Part shown: piece after piece, positions 42,876 through 50,920 of the stretch
Layout: every line of letters begins with the position of its first letter
How positions within the stretch are numbered: position 1 is the first letter of the stretch
From: Paenibacillus sp. A3
Lineage (GTDB): Bacteria; Bacillota; Bacilli; Paenibacillales; NBRC-103111
Direction: 5' to 3'
NCBI RefSeq assembly: GCF_001399685.1
Contig: NZ_JTHN01000096.1
Coordinates: forward strand, 59,222-123,221
Length of the DNA stretch: 64,000 bases
Translations under genes and position numbers: made by a program
The notes under the pieces: generated by a model
What the model was told of the DNA's origin: nothing
Databases searched by the model: none
The model's input: only the letters and a program-made list of their open reading frames with translations

Positions 42876-44921
42876 TTACCCGTTGCGGCTGTCCCATATT
42901 TTCGCCGCCAATTGCGTCCGGTTCTTCAGCCCGGTCTTTTGCAGCATCGCGTTGACGTGCTTCTTCACGGCGACCTCGCTGATGTACAGGGCGGCTGCGA
43001 TTTGCGCATTCGTATCGCCGCGTACGAGCAGGTCGGCGACTTCGCGCTCCCGGGGCGTGAAGTCGAAGGTTTCCCCAACTGCCGGCCCTGTCGGAGACGG
43101 AGCGGCTTCCTTGGGACTGCGGATCAGTCGGTCAAGAAACGCGGCCAGCTTTTCCTTGCGCGTATCCACCCGGTACGTGGGTGTGGGGGTCCTGCCGTCG
43201 TAGCCGCGGTGCTCCGCGCCGGGGACTGTCTCGAAGCCGAGGCTGCGGTAAGCGAGCTCGTAGTAATCGAGCGGGGGCGGGGAGGTGAGCAGCACCTTGC
43301 CGGCCATCATGGATTCGAAAAGCAGGCGGATAACGTCCGAACGCAGCTCTTCTTTTTCCAGATTTTCCACATCGATTGTAAGCAGAAAGGCGCCGGACGC
43401 TTGCTCCGGCGGCGTACGGTACCGTGCCCGTTCGCCCGGCGGCAAGCTGGCGAAATACGCGCCGGAAATCGGCGATTGCGCGAGAAAATCGAGCGTCCGC
43501 TCGTGAATCGGCACAGAGGCCATCAAGCCGACGACGCGGCCCTCGGGACTGCGGAGCAGGCGCAGCTCGCAGCCAAGCCGCAGCATGCGGGGCAGGTCGA
43601 GCGCCGTCAGCCGGTACAGCGTCTGCTCCGCCGTCATCGTGAAGCGGAACAACGTGTCCGTTTCCGGGTCCGAGCAGGCGATTTTCCAGCTGCGGGCTTC
43701 CCGTTTGCGCCGGTCAATATAATTTTCGGCATCGTTCAGGTTGTGCGCATCGATCGTTTCTAGATAGTTGCCCGATCCCGGGGCATGGCGAAAATGCGCC
43801 CGCAGCACCGGATTGTCCGTGTGAGGAATCATCTCGGCGATCTCCCACGACACATCCTGCTTGAAGGGAATCGCGCGGACAATCCGCGAATAATACGTTT
43901 CGACCAGTTTTTGGCCATACTGTTCGAAGGTTTGCGGCATCCGCTCCCGGAAGGTGAGCCGGATCGTTTCGCGGACCAAATCGTGCATTTGCCAGCCGCC
44001 GGAGCAGCGCCGTACGAACGACAGACGGATCAGCCGGTCGAACAGCGAAAAGGGCACGTCCCGCACCTCCAGCAGCGACAGCAGCTCCTGGTTAAACGTC
44101 CGCGGGACGGATGCGGTCAGGATCAGCCTGCGAAGCTCGTCGTCTGGCGCTTCACGCAGCCACTGGCGGAGAAGGTCTTCCAGCGGATCTCCCGCTTTTG
44201 GAAGGGGGGAGCTGTCGGCGCGGGCAATCGGACCGAAGAGCGATAGCGAGAGCGGGTGCCCGAACGTCCGCATCCAAACCGCTTCCTGAAGCTTCTCGTC
44301 GGTGATGCCATTTTGCAATAGCCAGGCTTGCGTTTCTTCATAGCTGAGCTCGGACAACGGAAGCGGCACGATCAGCTTCTGCCAGGCGCTAGAAAGCTGC
44401 CATGACCCTGCTAATGGAAACCGCCCTGCAATCACGAGAAGAATATTCGAATGAAGCCTCGGAATGAACGTCTCGCGAAACCACCGGTCGAGGCTGCCCG
44501 CCTCCTCGTAGTGATCGATGCCAAGGATGATGCGCGTTTCCTCCGCCTTGTGCCGGATGTGCTCCAAGCACTGCTCAAGCAGTGCGGGCTCCTCCGGGTT
44601 AACCGGTGCTCCCAGCTCATGCAGAAGGTGTCCGCAGACGGCGGCCGGATTGTTCAAATAATCCCGCATATCGATCCCCAAATAACAAGCCCCATGGTCC
44701 GCCGCGCTTCGCCGGAATCGCTCCAGCAGCTGCGTTTTGCCCATCCCTCCGGTGCCGTAGACGTTAATGATCCGTTCCTGACGGCTTGCCAGCTGCGTCA
44801 CGTATTGCTCGAACACCCCAAGCTCGAACGCCCTGCCGACAAAATCGTCCGCGTGCCAGCGCTCCAGCCGTTCCCCTATCGTTTGAAAAGAAGAAGCTTG
44901 TTCCGTTCGTTTCGTCTCCAA
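42876..44921 (-). CDS. ATPase/LuxR-type transcriptional regulator (TTG start)
   Basis: A 681-residue regulator of the STAND/LuxR kind. The P-loop is VYGTGGMGKTQLLERF near residues 51-66, a Walker-B-like segment is IILGIDHYEEAG, and a winged-helix/helical middle follows. The C-terminal LuxR helix-turn-helix is FTPREREVADLLVRGDTNAQIAAALYI...NRTQLA. TTG 44921 was chosen for AGGTGAT 6 bases upstream and a promoter just before it. A longer frame to 45053 would run through that promoter and into ilvB. It is divergent from ilvB; ligand unknown. Confidence 0.82.
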   Translation of the reverse strand: METKRTEQASSFQTIGERLERWHADDFVGRAFELGVFEQYVTQLASRQERIINVYGTGGMGKTQLLERFRRSAADHGACYLGIDMRDYLNNPAAVCGHLLHELGAPVNPEEPALLEQCLEHIRHKAEETRIILGIDHYEEAGSLDRWFRETFIPRLHSNILLVIAGRFPLAGSWQLSSAWQKLIVPLPLSELSYEETQAWLLQNGITDEKLQEAVWMRTFGHPLSLSLFGPIARADSSPLPKAGDPLEDLLRQWLREAPDDELRRLILTASVPRTFNQELLSLLEVRDVPFSLFDRLIRLSFVRRCSGGWQMHDLVRETIRLTFRERMPQTFEQYGQKLVETYYSRIVRAIPFKQDVSWEIAEMIPHTDNPVLRAHFRHAPGSGNYLETIDAHNLNDAENYIDRRKREARSWKIACSDPETDTLFRFTMTAEQTLYRLTALDLPRMLRLGCELRLLRSPEGRVVGLMASVPIHERTLDFLAQSPISGAYFASLPPGERARYRTPPEQASGAFLLTIDVENLEKEELRSDVIRLLFESMMAGKVLLTSPPPLDYYELAYRSLGFETVPGAEHRGYDGRTPTPTYRVDTRKEKLAAFLDRLIRSPKEAAPSPTGPAVGETFDFTPREREVADLLVRGDTNAQIAAALYISEVAVKKHVNAMLQKTGLKNRTQLAAKIWDSRNG

Positions 44922-44945
44922 CGAGTCATCACCTGCCGCCGGTTT

Positions 44946-44974
44946 TTTATCACAAAGTATACTATTAGTGTCAA
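44946..44974 (-). promoter_or_regulatory. Promoter of the LuxR-type regulator gene
   Basis: On the minus strand, perfect TTGACA (44974-44969), 17 bases, then GATAAA (44951-44946) preceded by TG as in an extended -10. Confidence 0.6.
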
Positions 44975-45012
44975 CCAATGGGTAGTACCTGCTTCTACGA
45001 CCCCGTGATAAA
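44946..45012. promoter_or_regulatory. Symmetric TTTATCAC/GTGATAAA sites in the ilvB-regulator gap
   Basis: TTTATCAC (44946-44953) and GTGATAAA (45005-45012) are an exact 8-base inverted repeat with centres 59 bases apart, one near each gene. Spacing close to a whole number of helical turns could allow looping by a dimer of dimers. Confidence 0.4.
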
Positions 45013-45045
45013 GTAACCGTAATCTCATAAAACGGAGGCAGGACG

Positions 45046-46854
45046 ATGAACACATTCGATACGGAAGCGTGCCGCTTGAGCGGCTTTGGAGCCGGGCAAG
45101 GCCCGGAATGTTACAGCGGACGGGGGGATCTCGCCGAACGGGAGGCGCTACGCGCCAAGCTGCTTGCCCCGGACCGGGTCAGCGGCTCGGAGATTTTGCT
45201 CCGCACTTTGCTGCTTGAAGGGGTAGAGTGCGTATTCGGCTACCCAGGGGGCGCAGTGCTGTACATTTATGACGCGATGCACGGGAATCCGCATTTCCGC
45301 CATATCCTCACCCGGCACGAGCAGGGAGCTATTCATGCCGCCGACGGCTACGCCCGTGCCACCGGCAAAATCGGCGTTTGCCTGGCGACGTCGGGGCCGG
45401 GAGCGACCAATCTGGTTACGGGCATCGCGACCGCGCATATGGATTCGATCCCGCTGGTCGTGATCACCGGCAATGTGGCAACTTCGCTGATCGGCACGGA
45501 CGCCTTCCAGGAAGCCGACATCGTCGGCATCACCCAGCCGATTACGAAGCACAGCTATTTCGTCCGCAAGGTGGAGGAGCTGGCTCCCATCCTTCGGGAA
45601 GCGTTCCACATCGCCGGGACGGGCCGCAAAGGTCCCGTACTGGTGGACATTCCGAAGGATGTTTCGGCGGCAATCACGGCTTTCCGGTACCCGGAGACGG
45701 TGTCCGTGCGGGGATACCGTCCGGTGCGGAAGGCCAAAGCAAGCGAGGTGCAAGAGCTGCTGCGGGCGATCGAAGCGGCGGAGCGGCCGCTGATTCTCGC
45801 CGGAGGCGGGGCGGTGCAGGCGGATGCGGCGGAGGAGCTGACGGCGTTCGCCGGCCGGCTGAACGTTCCGGTAACGACGACGTTGCTCGGGCTGGGCGCT
45901 TTTCCAAGTGGGCAGGAGCTGTGGCTTGGCATGCCGGGCATGCACGGGACGTATGCGGCGAATCAGGCGCTGCTGCACTGCGACTTCCTGCTCTCGGTCG
46001 GCGCACGGTTCGACGACCGCGTTACCATGCGTCTCGACGGCTTCGCGCCTCAGGCCACGATCGCGCACATCGATATCGACGCCGCGGAGATCGGCAAATT
46101 GGTGCCGACCGCGCTGCCCATCACAGGTGACGCCCGGCAGGTTCTGCAGGCTGCGAACGCCTTGGCCTCGGGCATCCGGCCGAAGGAAGGAGCTTGGCTG
46201 GAGCAAGTGAAGCGGTGGAAAGCGGACTACCCGTTGACCTATCGCGATTCCGAGACGGAGCTGAAGCCGCAGTATGTGCTGGAGATGATCTCGCGAACGA
46301 CGGACGGCGAAGCGATCGTAACGACGGATGTCGGGCAGCATCAGATGTGGACGGCGCAATTTTACAAATTCAAACATCCCCGCTCCCTGCTTACCTCCGG
46401 CGGCTTGGGTACGATGGGCTTCGGCTTTCCTTCGGCCATCGGGGCGCAGGTGGGGTATCCCGGCCGGTTGGTCGTTTCGGTCAACGGAGACGGGGGCATG
46501 CAGATGTGCGCACAGGAGCTGGCGATTTGCGCTATCCATCAAATTCCGGTCAAGATCGTCGTCATTAACAATCGAACGCTCGGCATGATCAAGCAGTGGC
46601 AGGAGCTGATCTACGACGGCCGGTACAGTCATATCGATCTGTCCGGAAGCCCGGATTTCGTCAAATTAGCCGAAGCGTACGGGGTCAAAGGGCTGCGGGC
46701 ATCCGACAAACGGGAGGCGGAACGGGCGTGGCAGGAAGCGCTGGATACACCGGGGCCTGTGCTGATCGATTTTCAAGTATCCAAGGACGAGCTGGTGTTT
46801 CCGATGATTCCGCAAGGGCAGACGCTGAGCGATATGATATTGGAGGCGGAGTAG
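45046..46854 (+). CDS. ilvB: Acetolactate synthase, large subunit
   Basis: A 602-residue thiamine-diphosphate enzyme for the first common step of valine and leucine synthesis, and of isoleucine from 2-oxobutyrate. Visible features: FGYPGGAVLYIYDA, the catalytic Glu in TRHEQGAIHAADGYAR, SGPGATNLVTGIATA, and the cofactor motif NGDGGMQMCAQEL...NNRTLGM. The ~45-residue N-terminal extension before SGSEILL is longer than usual. GGAGG lies ~8 bases before the ATG. No T-box leader fits in the 125-base gap to the divergent regulator. The small subunit follows after three bases. Confidence 0.95.
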   Translation: MNTFDTEACRLSGFGAGQGPECYSGRGDLAEREALRAKLLAPDRVSGSEILLRTLLLEGVECVFGYPGGAVLYIYDAMHGNPHFRHILTRHEQGAIHAADGYARATGKIGVCLATSGPGATNLVTGIATAHMDSIPLVVITGNVATSLIGTDAFQEADIVGITQPITKHSYFVRKVEELAPILREAFHIAGTGRKGPVLVDIPKDVSAAITAFRYPETVSVRGYRPVRKAKASEVQELLRAIEAAERPLILAGGGAVQADAAEELTAFAGRLNVPVTTTLLGLGAFPSGQELWLGMPGMHGTYAANQALLHCDFLLSVGARFDDRVTMRLDGFAPQATIAHIDIDAAEIGKLVPTALPITGDARQVLQAANALASGIRPKEGAWLEQVKRWKADYPLTYRDSETELKPQYVLEMISRTTDGEAIVTTDVGQHQMWTAQFYKFKHPRSLLTSGGLGTMGFGFPSAIGAQVGYPGRLVVSVNGDGGMQMCAQELAICAIHQIPVKIVVINNRTLGMIKQWQELIYDGRYSHIDLSGSPDFVKLAEAYGVKGLRASDKREAERAWQEALDTPGPVLIDFQVSKDELVFPMIPQGQTLSDMILEAE

Positions 46855-46857
46855 GAC

Positions 46858-47361
46858 ATGCAAAAGCACACGATTTCCATCCTCGTCAACAACCACCCCG
46901 GGGTGCTGCAGCGTATTTGCGGGCTGTTCGGGCGCCGAGGCTACAACATCGACAGCATCTCCGTCGGCACCGCCGAAAAAGAAGGGCTGTCCCGGGTCGT
47001 CGTTACGCTGAAGGGAAACGACACGACGCTGGAACAAATCGGCCGCCAATTGGATAAGCTCATCGATGTGATCGGCATCGTCCATGTCAGCCGCTATCCG
47101 ATGGTTTCAAGGGAGCTGATGCTGGTGAAGCTGCGTGTGGAGCCCGCCACCCGGCCGGAAATTTTCGGCATCGTCGAGACGTTCCGATGCTCGGTCATTG
47201 ACATCGGTACGAACTCGGTCGTTGTTCAGGTCGTCGGAGATACGGACAAAAACAACGCGTTCCTGCACGTCCTGAAGCCGTACGGCATTCTGGAGCTGAC
47301 CCGCACGGGGGAGACGGCCATGAACCGTGGCGAAGGCCAAGCGGGTATCGCTTCCTTTTAA
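46858..47361 (+). CDS. ilvN: Acetolactate synthase, small regulatory subunit
   Basis: A 167-residue protein. The N-terminal ACT domain (TISILVNNHPGVLQRICGLFGRRGYNIDSISVG) binds valine for feedback control, and the C-terminal ALS_ss domain includes RELMLVKLRV and PYGILELTRTG. It is coupled to ilvB. Called ilvH in some genomes. No terminator is evident after it, and no ilvC follows in this window. Confidence 0.95.
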   Translation: MQKHTISILVNNHPGVLQRICGLFGRRGYNIDSISVGTAEKEGLSRVVVTLKGNDTTLEQIGRQLDKLIDVIGIVHVSRYPMVSRELMLVKLRVEPATRPEIFGIVETFRCSVIDIGTNSVVVQVVGDTDKNNAFLHVLKPYGILELTRTGETAMNRGEGQAGIASF

Positions 47362-47543
47362 CGAAACTTCCCCTTTTCTTTCCAGCTTGGTTTGAGGGAT
47401 AATGGATCTTGGCAAAGGGCTGTTCGTGAAAGCTGTCTCACCGCTATCCGTCGAGCGGCCGTTCCAGTATCCGCAGATTGGGCAAGCATGAACGCTTGGG
47501 AGCACTCTTTTGTACAACACGATCAAGAGATGGAGAGAAGTTT

Positions 47544-48110
47544 ATGGAGGAAGCGGGTCGGTTAGCAACACTTATCAAGATTTATACAGATAAAATGGGG
47601 CATGCCGCAGATTACAATGAGGCGCATAAGCTGCTTTACGAGCTGATAGATCGAGTGGGCGAATTGGATCCAGCGGAAGTTCAGAAAGAAATCATTGCCT
47701 ACATTTCAGAAAATCTGGTCACGAAAGCATGGGTGCATGCTCACTATTGGATCGGGTCGGTGCTGAACCATCCGTCTCCCGCTTATATCGATTATTTGCT
47801 GCGAATCTTGGATGAAGAGGATGCCAACGCTCCCCATTATTGGGCATTGGACGCCATCGAATATATGCCTGAAGAGATTACGGAGTTAGCCATACCGGGG
47901 CTGAAACAACGTATAGAACCGATGAATCCGTCTTGGTGCCATGCGGTGATCGAGAAATATTTTGAAACGATTGTATGGAACGACGAGGGCGCAGAAGAGT
48001 TCATCTCACCTTTCGTCGATTCGCCGAACGAAATGGTGGCGTTTCGGGCGAAATATTGGATGGAAACGTTCGAAGTCGAGAGGGAAGAGGATGCGGAGGA
48101 TGAAGATTAA
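47544..48110 (+). CDS. Acidic helical-repeat protein of unknown function
   Basis: A 188-residue, almost wholly helical protein. Repeated pairs of amphipathic helices (ATLIKIYTDKMGHAADYNEAHKLLYELIDRV, IDYLLRILDEEDANAPHYWALDAIEYM) resemble HEAT-like repeats, with an acidic C-terminus. GGAGA lies 7 bases before ATG 47544; an upstream in-frame ATG at 47478 has no site. HEAT-like small proteins sometimes act as immunity proteins, but nothing adjacent supports that here. Confidence 0.65.
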   Translation: MEEAGRLATLIKIYTDKMGHAADYNEAHKLLYELIDRVGELDPAEVQKEIIAYISENLVTKAWVHAHYWIGSVLNHPSPAYIDYLLRILDEEDANAPHYWALDAIEYMPEEITELAIPGLKQRIEPMNPSWCHAVIEKYFETIVWNDEGAEEFISPFVDSPNEMVAFRAKYWMETFEVEREEDAEDED

Positions 48111-48131
48111 ACGGGGCTGCAACAGCGGGGG

Positions 48132-48175
48132 TTTCAGGAAAAAACACGTCCTTTTGAACGTGTTTTCCTGAACGA
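48132..48175. terminator. Bidirectional terminator
   Basis: TTCAGGAAAA/TTTTCCTGAA arms enclose an ACACGT/ACGTGT hairpin, with A- and T-runs on both sides. It lies between convergent genes. Confidence 0.75.
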
Positions 48176-48198
48176 CAGATGAAATTTTCGCAAGGCGA

Positions 48199-48489
48199 CT
48201 AGTGAAGCTGCTCTTTTAGTTTTTTGACTTCGCTTTCGGGCAATCCCGTCGCTTTGGCGATTTTGGTCACATCCATGCCCATTTCCAGCAAATTTTTGGC
48301 GACTTCAATTTCTTTTTCCCGTTTTCCTTCGAGCTTGCCTTCGCGCTTGCCTTCTTCTTTGGCTCCATCGATCATGGACGCTTCGTCGTGCAGCGCTTTT
48401 TGCCGCATTTCATACAATCGGCGGGCTTCTTCATTCTGGCTCAGAAACTCCAGCGTATCCATCGCTTTTTGCAGTGTCGGTTCATTCAT
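48199..48489 (-). pseudogene. Remnant of a PD-(D/E)XK (Rpn-type) nuclease/transposase, C-terminal tail only
   Basis: A 96-codon frame starting MNEPTLQKAMDTLEFLSQ and continuing EEARRLYEMRQKALHDEAS, then an EGKREGKLEGK-type charged repeat and a short terminal helix. This is the usual tail of the ~300-residue Rpn/PD-(D/E)XK transposase family. The nuclease domain is absent; upstream DNA belongs to the VanZ gene. GGAGG lies 8 bases before the ATG, so a short peptide could still be made. Confidence 0.65.
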
Positions 48490-48522
48490 GGCGATGACCT
48501 CCATATTTTTTTAACATACCTC

Positions 48523-48996
48523 TCACACCATGGAAATACCGGACGATCCTTTGTGGCGTCTCCTGCCAAAGACAATCCTATACAACATATACCCGAGAGA
48601 AGCGCCTGCGTAGTTAAGAATGACGTCGTCGATATCGCCGGAACCGACACGCAGTACCGTCTGCAGAAGCTCGACAACGATCAGCGGAACGATGAAGCCG
48701 AGCGAAAAGCCAAGAAACGTGCGGCAGCTGCGGAACAAGAGCGGCAGCAAAATTCCGTAAGGAACGAACATTCCGATGTTGCCGCCGAGATTGATGAGCA
48801 CAATGGAAAATGCATAGGAGTCAAAATAAATGAAATAATTGCCGATTGTGCGAAAAGGATGCAGGTTGTAACGGAGCTCGTCCGCATGAACGGATCGCCC
48901 GAACCCGACAAACATCATGTACAGCATGCAGGACGTATACAAGATGAATACGGCGGCGGCCCATAGATTGCGAGCACCTTTCTTTTTTCTCCTCAT
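48523..48996 (-). CDS. VanZ-like membrane protein
   Basis: A 157-residue protein with four predicted membrane segments (AAAVFILYTSCMLYMMFVG; SIVLINLGGNIGMFVPYGILLPLLF; FSLGFIVPLIVVELLQ; a last one at YAGASLGYMLYRIVF). The motifs NLHPFRTI and GDIDDVILN are typical of VanZ-like proteins, some of which affect teicoplanin resistance. The start at MRRKKKGARN lies just after the upstream gene's stop, so translation is probably coupled. Confidence 0.85.
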   Translation of the reverse strand: MRRKKKGARNLWAAAVFILYTSCMLYMMFVGFGRSVHADELRYNLHPFRTIGNYFIYFDSYAFSIVLINLGGNIGMFVPYGILLPLLFRSCRTFLGFSLGFIVPLIVVELLQTVLRVGSGDIDDVILNYAGASLGYMLYRIVFGRRRHKGSSGISMV

Positions 48997-49004
48997 AAGG
49001 TTCG

Positions 49005-49976
49005 TTAGCGCACCCGGCCTTCTTCGCAAAGACCGATCAATTGCTCCGCTTGTTTCAGCAAGGTATGCATTTGCTCCTCCGAATACGTTCGGAAGCCGAG
49101 CGTGACAAGGTGCGTCTGAATCGCTTCCGGCAGCTGCCGGACATGCTGTTCGAACGTTTGGCCGTCCGCGAGGGCCAGATAACACCAGAAGGCCTCGGCA
49201 TAAAGCTGCCAAGCGAGATTATCCGGGTCGCCCGTTTCACGATAACGCGCCGCCTTGCGGGCCGCGAGCTCGTCTTGAACGGATTGCAGCGCAAAGGCAT
49301 CCGCATCGCTGCTCCGCTCGCGCAAGTAAGCGCGGTACGCCTGAAGCGACGCGAGCAGTTTATCGGGATCGATGCTGTCTGCACCGAACCGAATCTCCCG
49401 ATAGGCCGGGTACAGGTCCAGCTGTCTCATGATCGGCAGCAATCCTCCGGTCGACATCGCGCCATGGACAAAGTAAGCATAGGCTTGTGCCGCATCCGCC
49501 CAAACGGCATCGGCAGCGAAGCTGGCCGTCATCCGTTCTTGGGTGTCGAGACTTTCCTGAAGCCACGCCCGATGTTCGGTTATCGCGGCTTTGGCCTGCG
49601 ACAGCATCTTTTCCCGGCCTTGCGGCGATTGAAAATATGCCAAAGCATCGGCGATCAAAGCTTGCAGCAGTCCCGAAGGGTCTGAAACGATCCGGGCCTC
49701 CTCCAGAAAGCGGAAATCCCAAGGGGAATCAATAATTTGTTCCATCTGCGGCAGCGGGTGAACATGAAGCTGAATGACGTGTTCCTGAAATAGCACATTG
49801 GCGCTGTAATGCGGCTGTTCTTGGTTCGACGTATAGACATTTAAGTCCAAGTCACTGAACCGGTCCGCTTCGCCGCGTCCCACAGAGCCGCCTGCCAATG
49901 CGCCAACCTGCTGCGCGATCGGCTGCTGCTGCGCAAATTGCTGAGCCAGATCGACATAAAACGAAGTATAATTCAA
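49005..49976 (-). CDS. Nucleotidyltransferase-fold protein (adenylyltransferase-like), TTG start
   Basis: A 323-residue protein. The nucleotidyltransferase motif GGSVGRGEADRFSDLDLNVY lies at ~residues 29-48, with the two Asp needed for metal binding (SDLDL), followed by a helical C-terminal domain. It resembles aminoglycoside adenylyltransferase-like proteins, but substrate is not determinable. TTG 49976 was chosen with GGGAGG 8 bases upstream. It is followed 8 bases later by the VanZ-like gene. Confidence 0.8.
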   Translation of the reverse strand: MNYTSFYVDLAQQFAQQQPIAQQVGALAGGSVGRGEADRFSDLDLNVYTSNQEQPHYSANVLFQEHVIQLHVHPLPQMEQIIDSPWDFRFLEEARIVSDPSGLLQALIADALAYFQSPQGREKMLSQAKAAITEHRAWLQESLDTQERMTASFAADAVWADAAQAYAYFVHGAMSTGGLLPIMRQLDLYPAYREIRFGADSIDPDKLLASLQAYRAYLRERSSDADAFALQSVQDELAARKAARYRETGDPDNLAWQLYAEAFWCYLALADGQTFEQHVRQLPEAIQTHLVTLGFRTYSEEQMHTLLKQAEQLIGLCEEGRVR

Positions 49977-50056
49977 TGACGTGACCTCCCGAAAAATAAA
50001 AGTAGTGGCTTTCTAATACAGACGGTTCGTTTTAACAAGAAGTTCCAGTTTGTTGC

Positions 50057-50230
50057 TTAAATCCATCCATCGGGTCCGACTATGTGCGAGAGATTGCTTC
50101 TAAGGGCGATTCCCAGCTCATAAGCATGACGAACCGGCAGCCTTTCGTTTGTTTCGGCATCGTAAACATTTCCGCAGCTGCGGCATTGTTTCAGTACAAT
50201 CTGCCTGCACTCTTCAATATAATAAAACAT
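50057..50230 (-). CDS. Small cysteine-containing protein of unknown function
   Basis: A 57-residue frame starting MFYYIEECRQIVLKQC with a CRSC knuckle-like pair, preceded by AGGGGG. The same frame is open to 50305 without a ribosome site. No family recognised; it may be a real small protein since the CxxC and the ribosome site coincide. Confidence 0.4.
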   Translation of the reverse strand: MFYYIEECRQIVLKQCRSCGNVYDAETNERLPVRHAYELGIALRSNLSHIVGPDGWI

Positions 50231-50307
50231 GGCCCCCTGGCACGACTCGCCGGTACGATTGTATATCCCAGTAATAAAAACGGTAATTGACAACGAGCTG
50301 CCCATCG

Positions 50308-50538
50308 TTACGATAAATTAGCCGCAGGGCCGACATTGCGGCTCTTCACAAACTCATTATAAAATTGGACCAGCGTAGTCTTAACATCCTTATTCTTAGC
50401 GGCATCCGGGTTCTCGGTTATCATCAGGTACAGGTAGTATCCTCCGGCAGCCAATAGGAGAAGGATGATCAAGATGCTTAATTATTCATTCGGCGCCTTG
50501 ATCTTTCTTCTTCTAAAATCGTAGTCGGTCTCCATCAT
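50308..50538 (-). pseudogene. Small membrane protein gene interrupted by an in-frame TAA
   Basis: GGAGG lies 8 bases before ATG 50538, which opens MMETDYDFRRRKIKAPNE. A TAA (50484-50482) follows, and the same frame then continues for 57 codons: LSILIILLLLAAGGYYLYLM, a membrane helix, followed by a polar tail ending in KSRNVGPAANLS. The two halves make a sensible single-pass protein if the TAA was once a sense codon, for example CAA. It is therefore a recent nonsense pseudogene or a readthrough gene. Confidence 0.55.
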
Positions 50539-50565
50539 CCCCGCAGCCTCCCCCAAAAAAGATCT

Positions 50566-50865
50566 TTACAAAATCATCCGCCCGAAAAAGAGAAGGGCCA
50601 AGCTGAGCATCGCCAAATTCGCCAACTGTCCCACAGAAATTAGTAATAAGATAACTACGAACAGGTTAACAATAAAGCAGATCACATAAAGAGAGACGCG
50701 GAGGCTGAACTTATGCTTCTGTCGTCCTTGGCGGGGCAAGGCGTCAAAAGCCGCATGAAAAGCCGCATGAAAAGCCGCATGAAAAGCGTCCGTATCTTTG
50801 GCAGGAATCCACGGTTCGCTGGTCGTTGCCCTTACGTTTTCATTGCCGTGATCATCCTTTGGCAT
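50566..50865 (-). CDS. Small protein with two membrane segments and FHAA repeats
   Basis: The frame has three tandem FHAA units (the 12-base repeat at 50746-50787). Near the C-terminus are membrane segments VSLYVICFIVNLFVVILLLISVG and ANLAMLSLALLFFGRMIL. The start is uncertain: ATG 50865 (MPKDDHG) is taken, but no good ribosome site is visible there or at ATG 50922, which shares bases with the start of the divergent purine permease. It is upstream of the broken gene at 50308-50538 on the same strand. Confidence 0.4.
   Translation of the reverse strand: MPKDDHGNENVRATTSEPWIPAKDTDAFHAAFHAAFHAAFDALPRQGRQKHKFSLRVSLYVICFIVNLFVVILLLISVGQLANLAMLSLALLFFGRMIL
50746..50787 (+). repeat. 12-base tandem repeat (three and a half copies)
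   Basis: Unit AAAAGCCGCATG repeated three times exactly, then a partial copy. On the minus strand it encodes FHAA repeats. Confidence 0.8.
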
Positions 50866-50920
50866 TTTAGGTGTGGAACTAATGATAGAGGGCGCGGGTT
50901 GTCGCTCGGGAGGGTGCCGC

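Noticed and set aside
44922..45045. T-box leader for ilvB
   Set aside because: The gap is only ~125 bases and contains the divergent regulator's promoter; no T-box core or terminator/antiterminator pair is visible.
44922..45053. Longer N-terminus for the LuxR-type regulator
   Set aside because: It would run through its own promoter and overlap ilvB; the TTG at 44921 has a proper ribosome site.
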